A stretch of 41,907 nucleotides of DNA from Promethearchaeota archaeon (lineage in GTDB: Archaea; Asgardarchaeota; Lokiarchaeia; Sigyniarchaeales; SOKP01). The position numbers were made by a program, and so were the translations under genes. Under the pieces are notes generated by a model, which ran no database searches, had not been told where the DNA came from, and was given only the letters and a program-made list of their open reading frames with translations. How positions within the stretch are numbered: position 1 is the first letter of the stretch; every line of letters starts with the position of its first letter. Below, one piece after another: positions 17,741-26,528 of the stretch. Location of the stretch: NCBI GenBank assembly GCA_011364975.1, contig RDOE01000022.1, forward strand, positions 1 to 41,907, written 5' to 3'.

Positions 17741-18442
17741 ATGAAAAAAGGGAAAATCTCTTTATATTTTTTAATTTTTTCACTTATGTCACTGATAGTC
17801 TTTCCGAATTATTCATTTGCAAGCACAATTTTAGGGGAATCTACTTTTCCAGCAGAAATAGGAAATGAATTTATATGGGAAACTGTAAACGCGACAGAAT
17901 CATGGTATATGGAAGTAGAGTACGTACGTTTCACTGTAGATTCGATTTATAACTCAACATATCTGGATAATAATTATCTATTTATGAATTATACTTTAGA
18001 ATATTATCATCGTTTTTCTTGGGTTCCACAGTATATTAACTCATTCTATATGGCTTACAATAAATCACTTAATTTCTTAAATTGGTCAAGTGAGGGATTT
18101 TATGGCGGAAATTTGTTCATCTTTCCTACTCCGGTTAATTATACTTTAATTCAAGAAGCAATTGAAGTCGAAGGGTATTTTAATACATCAAGAGAGGGTA
18201 ATAAGTTAATTCTTGATTATGGAAATACTACTTTTATAGAACATACTATTGATCCATCTGGAATATCTTCTATAATTGAAAAAATTACAAATGGTACCAC
18301 CATCTTTAAATGGGAATTAAATACCGAAGATGTTATCATAAGAATACCTTTCGGGAATGGTTTTATTGTTTTTTCACTTACATTTATGCTCTTTTTAGTG
18401 ATAATTTATTCGAAGAAATTAAAAAGAATTAAGAATGAATAA
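17741..18442 (+). CDS. Exported membrane-anchored protein, function unknown
   Basis: 233 aa. A signal-like N-terminus ('KKGKISLYFLIFSLMSLIVF', then 'SFAST') is followed by a ~170-residue external domain rich in Asn, Tyr and Thr with many N-x-S/T sites, and a C-terminal membrane helix ('GNGFIVFSLTFMLFLVIIYS') with a basic tail ('KKLKRIKNE'). This is the usual plan of archaeal surface proteins held by one C-terminal helix. The external domain is beta-rich; I do not recognise a family. The gene stands alone. Confidence 0.6.
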   Translation: MKKGKISLYFLIFSLMSLIVFPNYSFASTILGESTFPAEIGNEFIWETVNATESWYMEVEYVRFTVDSIYNSTYLDNNYLFMNYTLEYYHRFSWVPQYINSFYMAYNKSLNFLNWSSEGFYGGNLFIFPTPVNYTLIQEAIEVEGYFNTSREGNKLILDYGNTTFIEHTIDPSGISSIIEKITNGTTIFKWELNTEDVIIRIPFGNGFIVFSLTFMLFLVIIYSKKLKRIKNE

Positions 18443-18513
18443 GAAGAAATTGTTTTATCATAATCTATTCTAAAAATAGATCTCAATAATAAAATTCATC
18501 AAAAAAAGATATT

Positions 18514-19413
18514 TTATCCATTTTTTTCCATTCTACCGCGGTAGATATCAAAGGGAATTCGTTCACCAGTATCAACTATCCGTCTATAAGAACTAGTCTT
18601 ACTCTCTTCTCTAAATTTTTGTACAGGCTGGTATTTCTGAGCAGGTTTACCAATATATATATAATTCGGTTCTAATACTTGTCCGATATGCGTGACGGCC
18701 CAAACTCCAAGAGTTGTGCCCTTACCAATAATAGTTCCAGGAGCTACTATTGAATGACCTCCAAGTACTACATGATCCCCAATAATAACTTTTTTAATTA
18801 AGAGATAATCTTTACTATCGATTTTGATGATTATGCTTGAAAAAACTATGGCTCCTTGCCCAACCATCATATTATTACCAAAATCGATAAATTCAACATC
18901 ACACCACCCATCAAAAAACGTACTTTTAAAGTCAGCTCTTATATCACATGATTTAAACACTAAGTTTGAAGCCCAGGGAAAGCAAAAATTATTCCAAATC
19001 CAAAAAATAAACTTCTTTACTACAATCCGCAAACTATAGTAGTAATAATCCTTATTACCGCTTGTTGCTTCAAATAAACCCTCTCGTGGCTTATGAATCA
19101 TTTTTAGGATAACTAAGGATAATTTTCCAAGTAGAAGACTAATAAGGAGATATGACCCCCACCATGCTAAAACGTCGATAAATACAATAAATATTCTCCA
19201 ATGAAATATAAAGGAATCCATCGCAAATGTAAAAAATGTTAAAATCATGACGCTTGGAACTAAAAAAGATAATATATTCAATATAAAGTATAAAATAGTG
19301 GCAAAAAATGTCCATGAGAATGTGTTAGTTGTGATGGGATATTGACTAATATCAATTTTTCCTAAGATTTTTGAGATATCTTTATTAGATTCACTCTCCA
19401 AAATTTTCACCAC
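18514..19413 (-). CDS. Membrane-bound left-handed beta-helix protein (unit 3 of a split array)
   Basis: 299 aa. Two to three hydrophobic segments (residues ~35-115) precede a hexapeptide-repeat domain (~160-270): 'DFGNNMMVGQGAIVFSS', 'IIGDHVVLGGHSIVAPGTIIG' and 'KGTTLGVWAV', closing with 'YIGKPAQKY'. The same plan occurs twice in the upstream gene, and the two genes overlap by 23 bases with a GTG start at 19413. Together they resemble the membrane/LbH terminal domain found at the end of some nonribosomal peptide synthetases (Pls-like). They may be acyl- or peptidyl-transferases at the membrane; the substrate is unknown. Confidence 0.6.
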   Translation of the reverse strand: MVKILESESNKDISKILGKIDISQYPITTNTFSWTFFATILYFILNILSFLVPSVMILTFFTFAMDSFIFHWRIFIVFIDVLAWWGSYLLISLLLGKLSLVILKMIHKPREGLFEATSGNKDYYYYSLRIVVKKFIFWIWNNFCFPWASNLVFKSCDIRADFKSTFFDGWCDVEFIDFGNNMMVGQGAIVFSSIIIKIDSKDYLLIKKVIIGDHVVLGGHSIVAPGTIIGKGTTLGVWAVTHIGQVLEPNYIYIGKPAQKYQPVQKFREESKTSSYRRIVDTGERIPFDIYRGRMEKNG

Positions 19414-21004
19414 CTAAAATTTTTTTTACTTCCTCATTATTCAATTTTTTAGCAGGAAATCCTTCATATATAGCACTACCATCTAATTTATCATATTTAA
19501 GGGTAGTGCACCCTGGTAACAATGTAGAATCATCACCTATTTCTGTACCCGGAAGCCCTCCTGTTATGGCATTAAGAATGACTCTATCTCCAATATCAAC
19601 GCCTATAAATGTTAAATTTTCATCACCATAAACTCCGTCCACTAAATGATTTGTAATATGAGAAGATGTCCCTAAATAACTGTTTTTCCCGAAGTTGATA
19701 TGACTATGTAAAAAGGTTTCTTCAAGAATAGTACCCTTTCCTATTTTGTTTGATCTGATAAATCTTAATTCCCAATTAAGAAGCCATGGAAAGGGAGACC
19801 TTGAAAAAGCAAATATTGGATATTTCATCAGAAATGAGCTAAAATGGTAATAATCCAAAGCCTTTATTGATGTATCTAGATTTCTGTCATAAATTCCTTG
19901 GGAAGGCCCTCGTTTATCAGCCATAATATAGAAATATCTGGTAAATAGTGCAATAAAAAACAGATGGATAAGATAAATCCCAATAATAATTAAAGGAGTT
20001 AAAAGAGTCAATGTATAAACCATAGGATGTAATAATGAATTAAATGTAAGTGGTAATGTGAATAAATTTGTTCCTAAAATCATATATAGATAAAAATAAA
20101 ATAATAACCCAGGAATTATAAATGAAAATCCAATGATAATTATTCCGGAGATTATATAAAAATGAAATGGTACTGATAATTCTTTCATATGCGCTCTTAA
20201 AAATGACTCATTATCAATCATACCCTTACTTTGTTCAAATAAACTCCTTTCAATTGCATCTTTTTCTTTAAATGAAGCATTCTGAGTTATTTTCTTAACG
20301 GGTTTACCCCCAAATACTTCGTTCTTTTCTAAATATTGATTTACCTTGGTAATAGAGTTACATTCAACAACTACATTATCTTCGATTATAGTACCTGGTA
20401 AAATTAATGAATGGGCACCAATAATTACATCATTACCAATATTTACCTCTTTAATGATTAATTTATTTTGAACAATAATATTCGACATGATTAGTGTTCC
20501 CTGGCCAATTTTAGAATTTTTTCCAATTTTTACAAACTCGCAATCCACCCAAGAATCATGTAAGGATGCCGAAAATGAAGTTTTAATCCCAAAAATTTTA
20601 TAAATTAGCGTTTCAAAAAATGGAATTGAAAGTTGCCTTGCTAACCAAATAGGCCATTTCTTAATAACACTTCTTAAGCTCCAATAACGGCAATCTTTAT
20701 TATTCATGTTAAACTCAAAAATCCCTTGTTTCGGTTTATAAAATAAATTTGTTATTATCAAGAAGATTTTTGAGACAATAGTAGAAAAAAGGATCATTAA
20801 GACCACTCCTAATAAAAAAGCAAAAGGAAAAAAAACATAAAAAATAGTCCCAACAGTATAACACGTTTTCCAATAAAACCAAAACCAATAAATTGTTGGT
20901 TGTGCCCCAAACGTTATTAACAAAAAATAAATGATAATATAATACTTTTTCGCGAGAGCATTAGTTGTTCTTGGTCCTTCTCTTAAGGATGCAGGGATCG
21001 ACAT
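19391..21004 (-). CDS. Membrane protein with two left-handed beta-helix domains
   Basis: 537 aa with two units of the same type. Unit 1: membrane segments (~25-90), then hexapeptide repeats (~150-245) such as 'KIGKNSKIGQGTLIMSN' and 'IGNDVIIGAHSLILPGTIIED', closing 'GGKPVKK'. Unit 2: membrane segments (~275-370), then repeats (~420-525) with 'NKIGKGTILEE', 'NFGKNSYLGTSSHI' and 'GVDIGDRVILNAITGG', closing 'GFPAKKLN'. The GxPA-type end is common to hexapeptide acyltransferases. The gene overlaps the next, whose product adds a third unit, so the pair covers what elsewhere is one long protein. No adenylation or carrier domain is nearby. Confidence 0.62.
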   Translation of the reverse strand: MSIPASLREGPRTTNALAKKYYIIIYFLLITFGAQPTIYWFWFYWKTCYTVGTIFYVFFPFAFLLGVVLMILFSTIVSKIFLIITNLFYKPKQGIFEFNMNNKDCRYWSLRSVIKKWPIWLARQLSIPFFETLIYKIFGIKTSFSASLHDSWVDCEFVKIGKNSKIGQGTLIMSNIIVQNKLIIKEVNIGNDVIIGAHSLILPGTIIEDNVVVECNSITKVNQYLEKNEVFGGKPVKKITQNASFKEKDAIERSLFEQSKGMIDNESFLRAHMKELSVPFHFYIISGIIIIGFSFIIPGLLFYFYLYMILGTNLFTLPLTFNSLLHPMVYTLTLLTPLIIIGIYLIHLFFIALFTRYFYIMADKRGPSQGIYDRNLDTSIKALDYYHFSSFLMKYPIFAFSRSPFPWLLNWELRFIRSNKIGKGTILEETFLHSHINFGKNSYLGTSSHITNHLVDGVYGDENLTFIGVDIGDRVILNAITGGLPGTEIGDDSTLLPGCTTLKYDKLDGSAIYEGFPAKKLNNEEVKKILGGENFGE

Positions 21005-21157
21005 TCTATATAAAACCTATATTTATTAAAAAGATAATATGAGCCCATTAATTAAAATTTATATTATGATTTTACTAAACTTTTAGATAAATCAACAATT
21101 AAATCCAATATTAAAATTTCAATAGTTTTAAAGATATAGGTAGAGGGAATTATAAAT

Positions 21158-22687
21158 TTGAGTGAACAATTTTTTTGGTGGACGGATGAACAAAGAGAAA
21201 TTGATACAAAAGTAAGAGCCTTTGTAGATAAGCACTTTGAAGAAGCAGAAGAATATTTTTGGAGTACTAAGTTTCCTTGGCCGTTAGTAAAAAAGGTAGC
21301 TGATGAGGGTTATTTTGGTGCAGGTGTTCCTAAAGAGTATGGGGGTTTAGAGTTAGGGGCAACGGGTAGTTGCATCGTAGCAGAACAATTAGGGAGATTA
21401 TATGCGGTAGGCCATGTATTTACAGTGAGTATGTTAGCAGGTTTAGAACAAATTTTAAGATTTGGAACGGAAGAACAGAAACAAAAGTGGCTCCCTAAAA
21501 TTGCTAAGGGGGATGAGCTCGGAGCTTTATGTATAACAGAACCTTTTGCTGGTTCCGATGCAGCTAATGTATTTACTTCTGCTATGAAAGACGGTGATGA
21601 ATGGGTCATTAACGGAAAAAAACGCTATATAACAGGAGCAGGTGTATCAAATAGATATTTTATATATGCTAAAACTAGCGATGATCCATCTACTCGAAAA
21701 CAATATGGTCATATTACTTCATTTATTGTGGAAAAAGGAACTCCAGGATTTAGTTTAGAAAGAGTAAATCCACTTATCGGTTTTGATAATGTTCCAAACG
21801 GATATTTAGATTTTGATCATGTAAGGATACCTGATGAAAATCGAATAGGAGCTGTAGGGAAAGGATGGAACGTCATGATGGCAGGCTTAAACTTTGAGCG
21901 GTTAATTGGAGCTGCGGTTTTTGGAGGAGTATTTGAGGATATCACTTCTTTATTATATCACTACACTCGAAGGCGAGTACAGTTCAATCGACCTACAATA
22001 TCATTTCCAGGCATTCAAAATGAAATAGCAGATATTATCACAAAATCAAAATTAGCACGTTTATTTTCTTATTACACAGCTAAAATGTTGGATGATGGTA
22101 AGGAACCTATGATTGAAGCATCAATTTCCAAAATGATAAACACTGAATTTGCTCGCGAGGCAGGTATAAAAGCAATTCAAATTTTGGGAGGGGATGGCCT
22201 TACTAAGTTTTTACCTGTTGAACGAGTAGTGAGAGAATCAAAAATAGGAGAAATTGCAGCAGGTACTACAGAAATACAAAAAATGATAATATTCCGTTTT
22301 AGTTCTATGTTGCCATTGTATAATAGAACAATAAGGATACGGTGGAATAACGACGTAAATGCGCCAATTATCTCAAAACGAGAATCAGAATTTAAGGGAA
22401 TGGACTTAAATGAAGATAATGTTCTTAAAGTTATTGCACATGATTATAAAGTAAATCCCGGAATTTATATGACTCCAGATGAAGTAAGGGAAGATATTGG
22501 AGGTAGTAGATCTGAGATTAAAAACATTATTGAAAAATTAGAAGCAAAAAACTTAGTAGTTACGAATAAAGATAAAAATGGAAAATTAACGCTGGTTAAA
22601 GCCTCATACGATGGATTGCAGAAAGCTTTTCCAAAGGAATATTACCAATGGTTTCCGAATTGGTATGAAGAGGCTGATAAATTTTAA
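21158..22687 (+). CDS. Acyl-CoA dehydrogenase with C-terminal winged-helix-like extension
   Basis: 509 aa. Residues ~1-385 are a complete acyl-CoA dehydrogenase: 'LCITEPFAGSDAA' and 'WVINGKKRYITGAG' in the FAD domain, 'RVQFNRPTISFPGIQNEIAD' in the C-terminal helical domain, and 'AAGTTEIQKMII' near the end. The usual catalytic Glu before GT is Ala here; 'LNFERLIGA' may supply the base instead, as in isovaleryl-CoA and long-chain dehydrogenases. Residues ~425-509 look like a winged helix ('YMTPDEVREDIGGSRSEIKN', 'IIEKLEAKNLVVTNKDKNG'), an uncommon fusion. The start is TTG at 21158 after a GAGGGAATT stretch. No ETF or thiolase gene is close. Confidence 0.87.
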   Translation: MSEQFFWWTDEQREIDTKVRAFVDKHFEEAEEYFWSTKFPWPLVKKVADEGYFGAGVPKEYGGLELGATGSCIVAEQLGRLYAVGHVFTVSMLAGLEQILRFGTEEQKQKWLPKIAKGDELGALCITEPFAGSDAANVFTSAMKDGDEWVINGKKRYITGAGVSNRYFIYAKTSDDPSTRKQYGHITSFIVEKGTPGFSLERVNPLIGFDNVPNGYLDFDHVRIPDENRIGAVGKGWNVMMAGLNFERLIGAAVFGGVFEDITSLLYHYTRRRVQFNRPTISFPGIQNEIADIITKSKLARLFSYYTAKMLDDGKEPMIEASISKMINTEFAREAGIKAIQILGGDGLTKFLPVERVVRESKIGEIAAGTTEIQKMIIFRFSSMLPLYNRTIRIRWNNDVNAPIISKRESEFKGMDLNEDNVLKVIAHDYKVNPGIYMTPDEVREDIGGSRSEIKNIIEKLEAKNLVVTNKDKNGKLTLVKASYDGLQKAFPKEYYQWFPNWYEEADKF

Positions 22688-22710
22688 TTACTTAATTTTC
22701 TTTTTATTTG

Positions 22711-23064
22711 TTATTCATCTTGTATTTCAAAGTTTTTAATTAATTCGATCTTTCCAAGAGTATCAATAGAGATCGCCTGTAATTTTAATTCATCATCTGT
22801 GCTTAATTCATCATCAACCATAACAAAATAAAACAATTCTTTTTTATTATTAAACCCCATTTCCATTTGTCCGCAATCCTCTGGTAATATCTCAATAATG
22901 CTTTCTGGAGCTTTTTCTCTTAATGTCTCAAAAATTGCATTTTCTATGGAACTTTGTTTTTGACGGACTTCTTTAATTTTTGAAAAGTCAAATTTTCCCA
23001 TAGATTCATTAGCTTGATCATTTAATTCATTCCAATTTTGAAATAATTCTTTTAATGATACCAT
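22711..23064 (-). CDS. Hypothetical acidic protein
   Basis: 117 aa. The N-terminal half is helical and charged ('LKELFQNWNELNDQANESMG', 'FDFSKIKEVRQKQSSIENAI'), and the C-terminal half has beta strands ('MEMGFNNKKELFYFVMVDDE', 'KLQAISIDTLGKIELIKNF'). There is no signal, membrane helix or recognisable motif. It converges on the acyl-CoA dehydrogenase gene with a 23-base gap. Its promoter lies in the 105-base gap shared with the divergent nitroreductase gene, but nothing else links the two. Confidence 0.5.
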   Translation of the reverse strand: MVSLKELFQNWNELNDQANESMGKFDFSKIKEVRQKQSSIENAIFETLREKAPESIIEILPEDCGQMEMGFNNKKELFYFVMVDDELSTDDELKLQAISIDTLGKIELIKNFEIQDE

Positions 23065-23169
23065 AATATAACAAGCCCATTAAAAGAACTTAAAGGTTTT
23101 TATTTCTTAGAAAATAGTTTTTAATGTAAATTCTTTTTAGAAAATCGAAACTAATAAGAGGTTTAATAA

Positions 23170-23766
23170 ATGGACATTATTCTGCCCAAACCAAACTTAA
23201 AGGGAAATATAAGCTTAGAAGAATGTATATATAGACGGGAAAGTATCAGAAAATACGCTGATCAGGAAATTGATCTTGAAAAGATATCTCAAATTTTATG
23301 GGTGTCACAGGGTAAAAAAGATCATAAACGAACGGTTCCGTCCGCGGGAGCGACTTATCCGTTAGAAATTTGGGTGATTTTGAAAAATAAAGGTCTATAT
23401 CACTATGATTTAGAGACTCATAGTTTAGAATTTATAAAGAGAGATAATATATTAAATGACTTAGTCAAAGCTTCTTGGGATCAAAATTTCATAAAAGAAG
23501 CTTATCTAAATATCGTCATTAGCGCGGATTATTCAAGAACAACTCATCGGTATGGCGAAAGAGGTTATAGATATGTTTACATTGAAGTAGGACACTGTGC
23601 TCAAAATATTCATTTACAAGCAATAGCATTAGGGCTTGTTTCAGTTCCAATAGGAGCCTTCAATGACCATCAGGTTAAAGAAATCTTATATTTACCTAAA
23701 AATCAAGCTCCACTATATATAATACCAATAGGATATCCAAGTTCATCTCATCCTAATAAAGATTAA
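23170..23766 (+). CDS. SagB-type nitroreductase family oxidoreductase
   Basis: 198 aa. The opening 'RRESIRKYADQEIDLEKISQ' and 'ILWVSQG' is the FMN-binding start of nitroreductases. 'PSAGATYPLEIWVI', 'LYHYDLETHSLE' and 'YIEVGHCAQNIHLQAIALGL' are typical of the SagB/thiazole-forming-oxidase subgroup, and 'GYPSS' ends the fold. It should bind FMN and act as a dimer. SagB enzymes oxidise azolines in peptide natural products, but no YcaO cyclodehydratase or precursor peptide is near, so a simpler role is possible. It converges on the next gene with a one-base gap. Confidence 0.82.
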   Translation: MDIILPKPNLKGNISLEECIYRRESIRKYADQEIDLEKISQILWVSQGKKDHKRTVPSAGATYPLEIWVILKNKGLYHYDLETHSLEFIKRDNILNDLVKASWDQNFIKEAYLNIVISADYSRTTHRYGERGYRYVYIEVGHCAQNIHLQAIALGLVSVPIGAFNDHQVKEILYLPKNQAPLYIIPIGYPSSSHPNKD

Positions 23767-23767
23767 A

Positions 23768-24043
23768 TTAAGTACTTGCCATAAATACGAAAAAAAAGAT
23801 GAAAGCAAAGAAAAACACGATCATAATTATTGCCATAATCCAGAAATACTTGAATTGAGAATTAGTTGAGATCAATGGGCCATTACTTTTTTTTCCTTCG
23901 AGAGTTTTAATTTTTTCTTCAAGTTCTTGTATTTTTAAATCTTTACTCGTTTCATTTTCTATAAGATTAAAGGAATAACCGCAATAAGGACAGATATTTC
24001 CTTTAATGTCTTTCTCAGCACCGCAGTTTGGACAATAATTCAT
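23768..24043 (-). CDS. Zinc-ribbon protein with one C-terminal membrane helix
   Basis: 91 aa. The N-terminus 'NYCPNCGAEKDIKGNICPYCGYSF' has two CxxC knuckles spaced to bind one zinc. A short coiled-coil stretch follows ('DLKIQELEEKIKTLEGKK'), then a single strong membrane helix ('YFWIMAIIMIVFFFAFIFFF') near the C-terminus. It is a tail-anchored protein with its zinc ribbon probably in the cytoplasm. Such small proteins are common in archaea and have no assigned role. Confidence 0.7.
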   Translation of the reverse strand: MNYCPNCGAEKDIKGNICPYCGYSFNLIENETSKDLKIQELEEKIKTLEGKKSNGPLISTNSQFKYFWIMAIIMIVFFFAFIFFFVFMAST

Positions 24044-24165
24044 AATATCCCTTGATTAATTGATACTTTTAGTATAGATTTGAAAAATAAAAGTGTTTGT
24101 ATGATACTTTAAATATTGTTCATACTTAGATAGAATCGACACGATTAGTATTAAAGGTGTTTTGA

Positions 24166-25101
24166 TTGAATTTAAATAAATGGGAAAATAAGAAATTAGC
24201 CCACACATATTCAATAGTAGCAAGAGATTCAAAAACTGGAGAGATGGGGGTCGCTGTACAAAGCCACTGGTTTTCTGTTGGAACTGTGGTCTCTTGGGGG
24301 GAAGCAGGAGTAGGAGTAGTAGCCACACAATCTTTGGTTAATATTTCATATGGTCCACGAGGTCTTCAATTATTAAAGGAAGGAAGGACACCAAAAGAAG
24401 CAATTGACTTTTTACTTGCGGATGATGAAGGAAGAGAATTTCGACAAGTTGCTATATTGGATGCAGTAGGAAATATCGCAGTATATACTGGGAAAAAATG
24501 TATCCAAGAAGCAGGACATGCAAAAGGAATAGATTATTCAGTTCAGGCAAATATGATGCTAACAAATAAAGTCTGGTCAGCTATGGCTAAAGCATTTGAA
24601 AAGAACGATAATCTTCCTTTACCCGAGAGAATTATAGAAGTGTTGAGAGCCGCTGAAAAAGAAGGAGGGGATATTAGAGGCAAACAATCCGCAGCTCTAT
24701 TGATAGTCGATGGGAAGAAAACTGATAAAAAGTGGGAAGACCCTCTAATTGATCTGAGAGTTGATGACCATCAACAGCCATTAAAGGAGCTTTCACGGTT
24801 ATTACAGATATATAGAGCGTATGAGCACATGAATAAAGGGGATCTGGCTATAGAACATAATAACATGGATTTAGCTTTAAAAGAATATTCATCTGCACAA
24901 ACTTTATTTCCTAATAATATTGAAATGAAATTTTGGACTGCAGTTTCTTTAGCCAATAATGATCAATTAGAACATTCAATTCCAATTTTCGCGAATATTT
25001 TTAATCAGGAACCAAATTGGAGACTACTATTAGAAAGATTGGTTAAACCTAAAATATTAAAAATTAGTTTTAAGGATCTCCAAAAAATCCTCTCTATTTG
25101 A
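24166..25101 (+). CDS. DUF1028 protein (Ntn-hydrolase-like) with C-terminal TPR-like region
   Basis: 311 aa. Residues ~10-195 are a full DUF1028 domain: 'AHTYSIVARDSKTGEMGVAV', 'GVGVVATQSLVNISYGPRGL', 'EFRQVAILDAVGNIAVYTG' and 'GGDIRGKQSAALLIVDG'. The domain is related in fold to Ntn hydrolases and is thought to be a hydrolase, but no reaction is proven. The C-terminal ~100 residues contain a TPR-like pair ('LAIEHNNMDLALKEYSSAQTL', 'IEMKFWTAVSLANNDQLEHS'), an arrangement common in this family. The start is TTG at 24166. Confidence 0.85.
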   Translation: MNLNKWENKKLAHTYSIVARDSKTGEMGVAVQSHWFSVGTVVSWGEAGVGVVATQSLVNISYGPRGLQLLKEGRTPKEAIDFLLADDEGREFRQVAILDAVGNIAVYTGKKCIQEAGHAKGIDYSVQANMMLTNKVWSAMAKAFEKNDNLPLPERIIEVLRAAEKEGGDIRGKQSAALLIVDGKKTDKKWEDPLIDLRVDDHQQPLKELSRLLQIYRAYEHMNKGDLAIEHNNMDLALKEYSSAQTLFPNNIEMKFWTAVSLANNDQLEHSIPIFANIFNQEPNWRLLLERLVKPKILKISFKDLQKILSI

Positions 25102-25113
25102 TGAGAGTGCGGA

Positions 25114-25632
25114 TTAATAGAATCCTTGGTTAACAAAATCAGGCTTTTCAATCAAAAAAACCATAATTTTACGATTAGTAGTTTCATTCACTAAATCGCC
25201 CATATACATCATTCCAATCCGCTCTGCTACTTTCCAAGCATTTTGGTTTTCAGAATGAATATAACTATTGATATTGGAGAGCTTTAATTTCATAAAGGCA
25301 AATTCTAATACTTTTTTCATTGCTTCTATAGCATATCCATTCCCTCTATATTGAGGAGATAAATAATAATAACAATTTGCCCCAGTAGTATTAAAAAAAA
25401 ATAACCCACAAAATCCGATTATTATTTCCCCATTTTTCTCAATAATTTCAAAATTGAGAAGATTTTGAATATTTGCAAAACTATTTTGGGTGAATTTCAA
25501 CGTTGAATTTATTATTGTAGCGAATACTTCATGGATATTTATTACTTCTTTAAGTTCTTTTAAATTTATATTTTGTACGGGTTGTAGAGTTAATCTTCTT
25601 GTTTGTAAAATTTCATTCAATTTATTTTCCAC
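25114..25632 (-). CDS. GNAT N-acetyltransferase, RimJ/RimL-like
   Basis: 172 aa. It opens 'LQTRRLTLQPV', the usual start of RimJ/RimL-type enzymes; 'IIIGFCGLFFF' and 'YYLSPQYRGNGYAIEAMKKV' carry the acetyl-CoA-binding motif A (R/Q-x-x-G-x-G/A), and 'HSENQNAWKVAERIGMMYMG' is motif B. It should acetylate an amino group, perhaps the N-terminus of a protein; the target is not predictable. It converges on the DUF1028 gene, 12 bases apart. Confidence 0.82.
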   Translation of the reverse strand: MENKLNEILQTRRLTLQPVQNINLKELKEVINIHEVFATIINSTLKFTQNSFANIQNLLNFEIIEKNGEIIIGFCGLFFFNTTGANCYYYLSPQYRGNGYAIEAMKKVLEFAFMKLKLSNINSYIHSENQNAWKVAERIGMMYMGDLVNETTNRKIMVFLIEKPDFVNQGFY

Positions 25633-25750
25633 TTTATAACAGTTGTCAACTTATAAAAGTAGTTTAATTATTTTAAGTAATAATAATAAACTTAAATTTA
25701 CATTGATTAGTTATTAAGTAATAAAAGTAAATGAGAATTATGGATTACTA

Positions 25751-26413
25751 ATGGAAAAATCAAAAATCTACCATTTAGACTATTTAAATAAAATTCTCGG
25801 TGTTTTGAAATGTGCAAAGTGTAATTCTCATGAAAATATCGTACCTTACCCAATCAAACAATTAAGTAGTTATTTAATAGAAGGAAAAAATAAATCTCAA
25901 ATTAAAAAAAAAATCTCACACTCATTATTTGTGCCTATATGCTTGAGATGTACAATTGAATTCGATCGTTGGAAACGAATTAAAAGGAATAATACCCGAA
26001 AAAAATATTTAAATCTACTTTATATTCTGATTTTTAGCGTAATTTGTTATCTTTTAGTGGATAATTTAATTATCTTGATATCCTCCATTATCATTTTTAG
26101 TATATGGCTATTGAGAAATGTCATTAATGAATCTATATACCTTAAGAAGATGGATTATAACCCTCGTAAATATATGATTTTTAAAAATTTTGATAAGTTA
26201 TTCATAAAGTCTGAAAAATCACCAAATTGGGTTGAATTCATTCAATGGATTAAAGATGTATTATATGAAAGAATTTATGTTATGGAATGTTCAGATATTA
26301 GGTTTATATCCCATAATAAGGACGAATTTATTAATTGTGTTCATTGCGGAGCAAAGGTTAAAAAATCGGATATTAAATGTTTAAAATGTGATAATTACTT
26401 GCCTTTAGTATGA
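25751..26413 (+). CDS. Membrane protein with zinc-binding cysteine pairs at both ends
   Basis: 220 aa. Near the N-terminus are 'CAKCNSHENI' and, ~40 residues on, 'PICLRCTIEF': two Cys pairs that could bind one zinc. Two hydrophobic segments follow ('LLYILIFSVICYLLVDNL', 'IILISSIIIFSIWLLRNVI') as a hairpin. The C-terminus ends in a zinc ribbon, 'CVHCGAKVKKSDIKCLKCDNY'. Both zinc sites would lie on the same, presumably cytoplasmic, side. Such pairs often bind nucleic acid or proteins. No family is recognised. Confidence 0.6.
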   Translation: MEKSKIYHLDYLNKILGVLKCAKCNSHENIVPYPIKQLSSYLIEGKNKSQIKKKISHSLFVPICLRCTIEFDRWKRIKRNNTRKKYLNLLYILIFSVICYLLVDNLIILISSIIIFSIWLLRNVINESIYLKKMDYNPRKYMIFKNFDKLFIKSEKSPNWVEFIQWIKDVLYERIYVMECSDIRFISHNKDEFINCVHCGAKVKKSDIKCLKCDNYLPLV

Positions 26414-26528
26414 AATTAACTATTAATAGTTAATTTATCTTTGTTTTTATAAGATAAGGAATAAGATCAACCATTTAAAACCATAAAACTGGGATTTTTT
26501 TATAGGTTTATGAATTTATTAATATGAT

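Noticed and set aside
18514..21004. Frameshift joining the two beta-helix genes
   Set aside because: The downstream frame has its own GTG start in a 23-base overlap, and the upstream frame ends cleanly after its closing motif. An overlap between two real genes explains it as well as an error, and no homopolymer run is at the junction.
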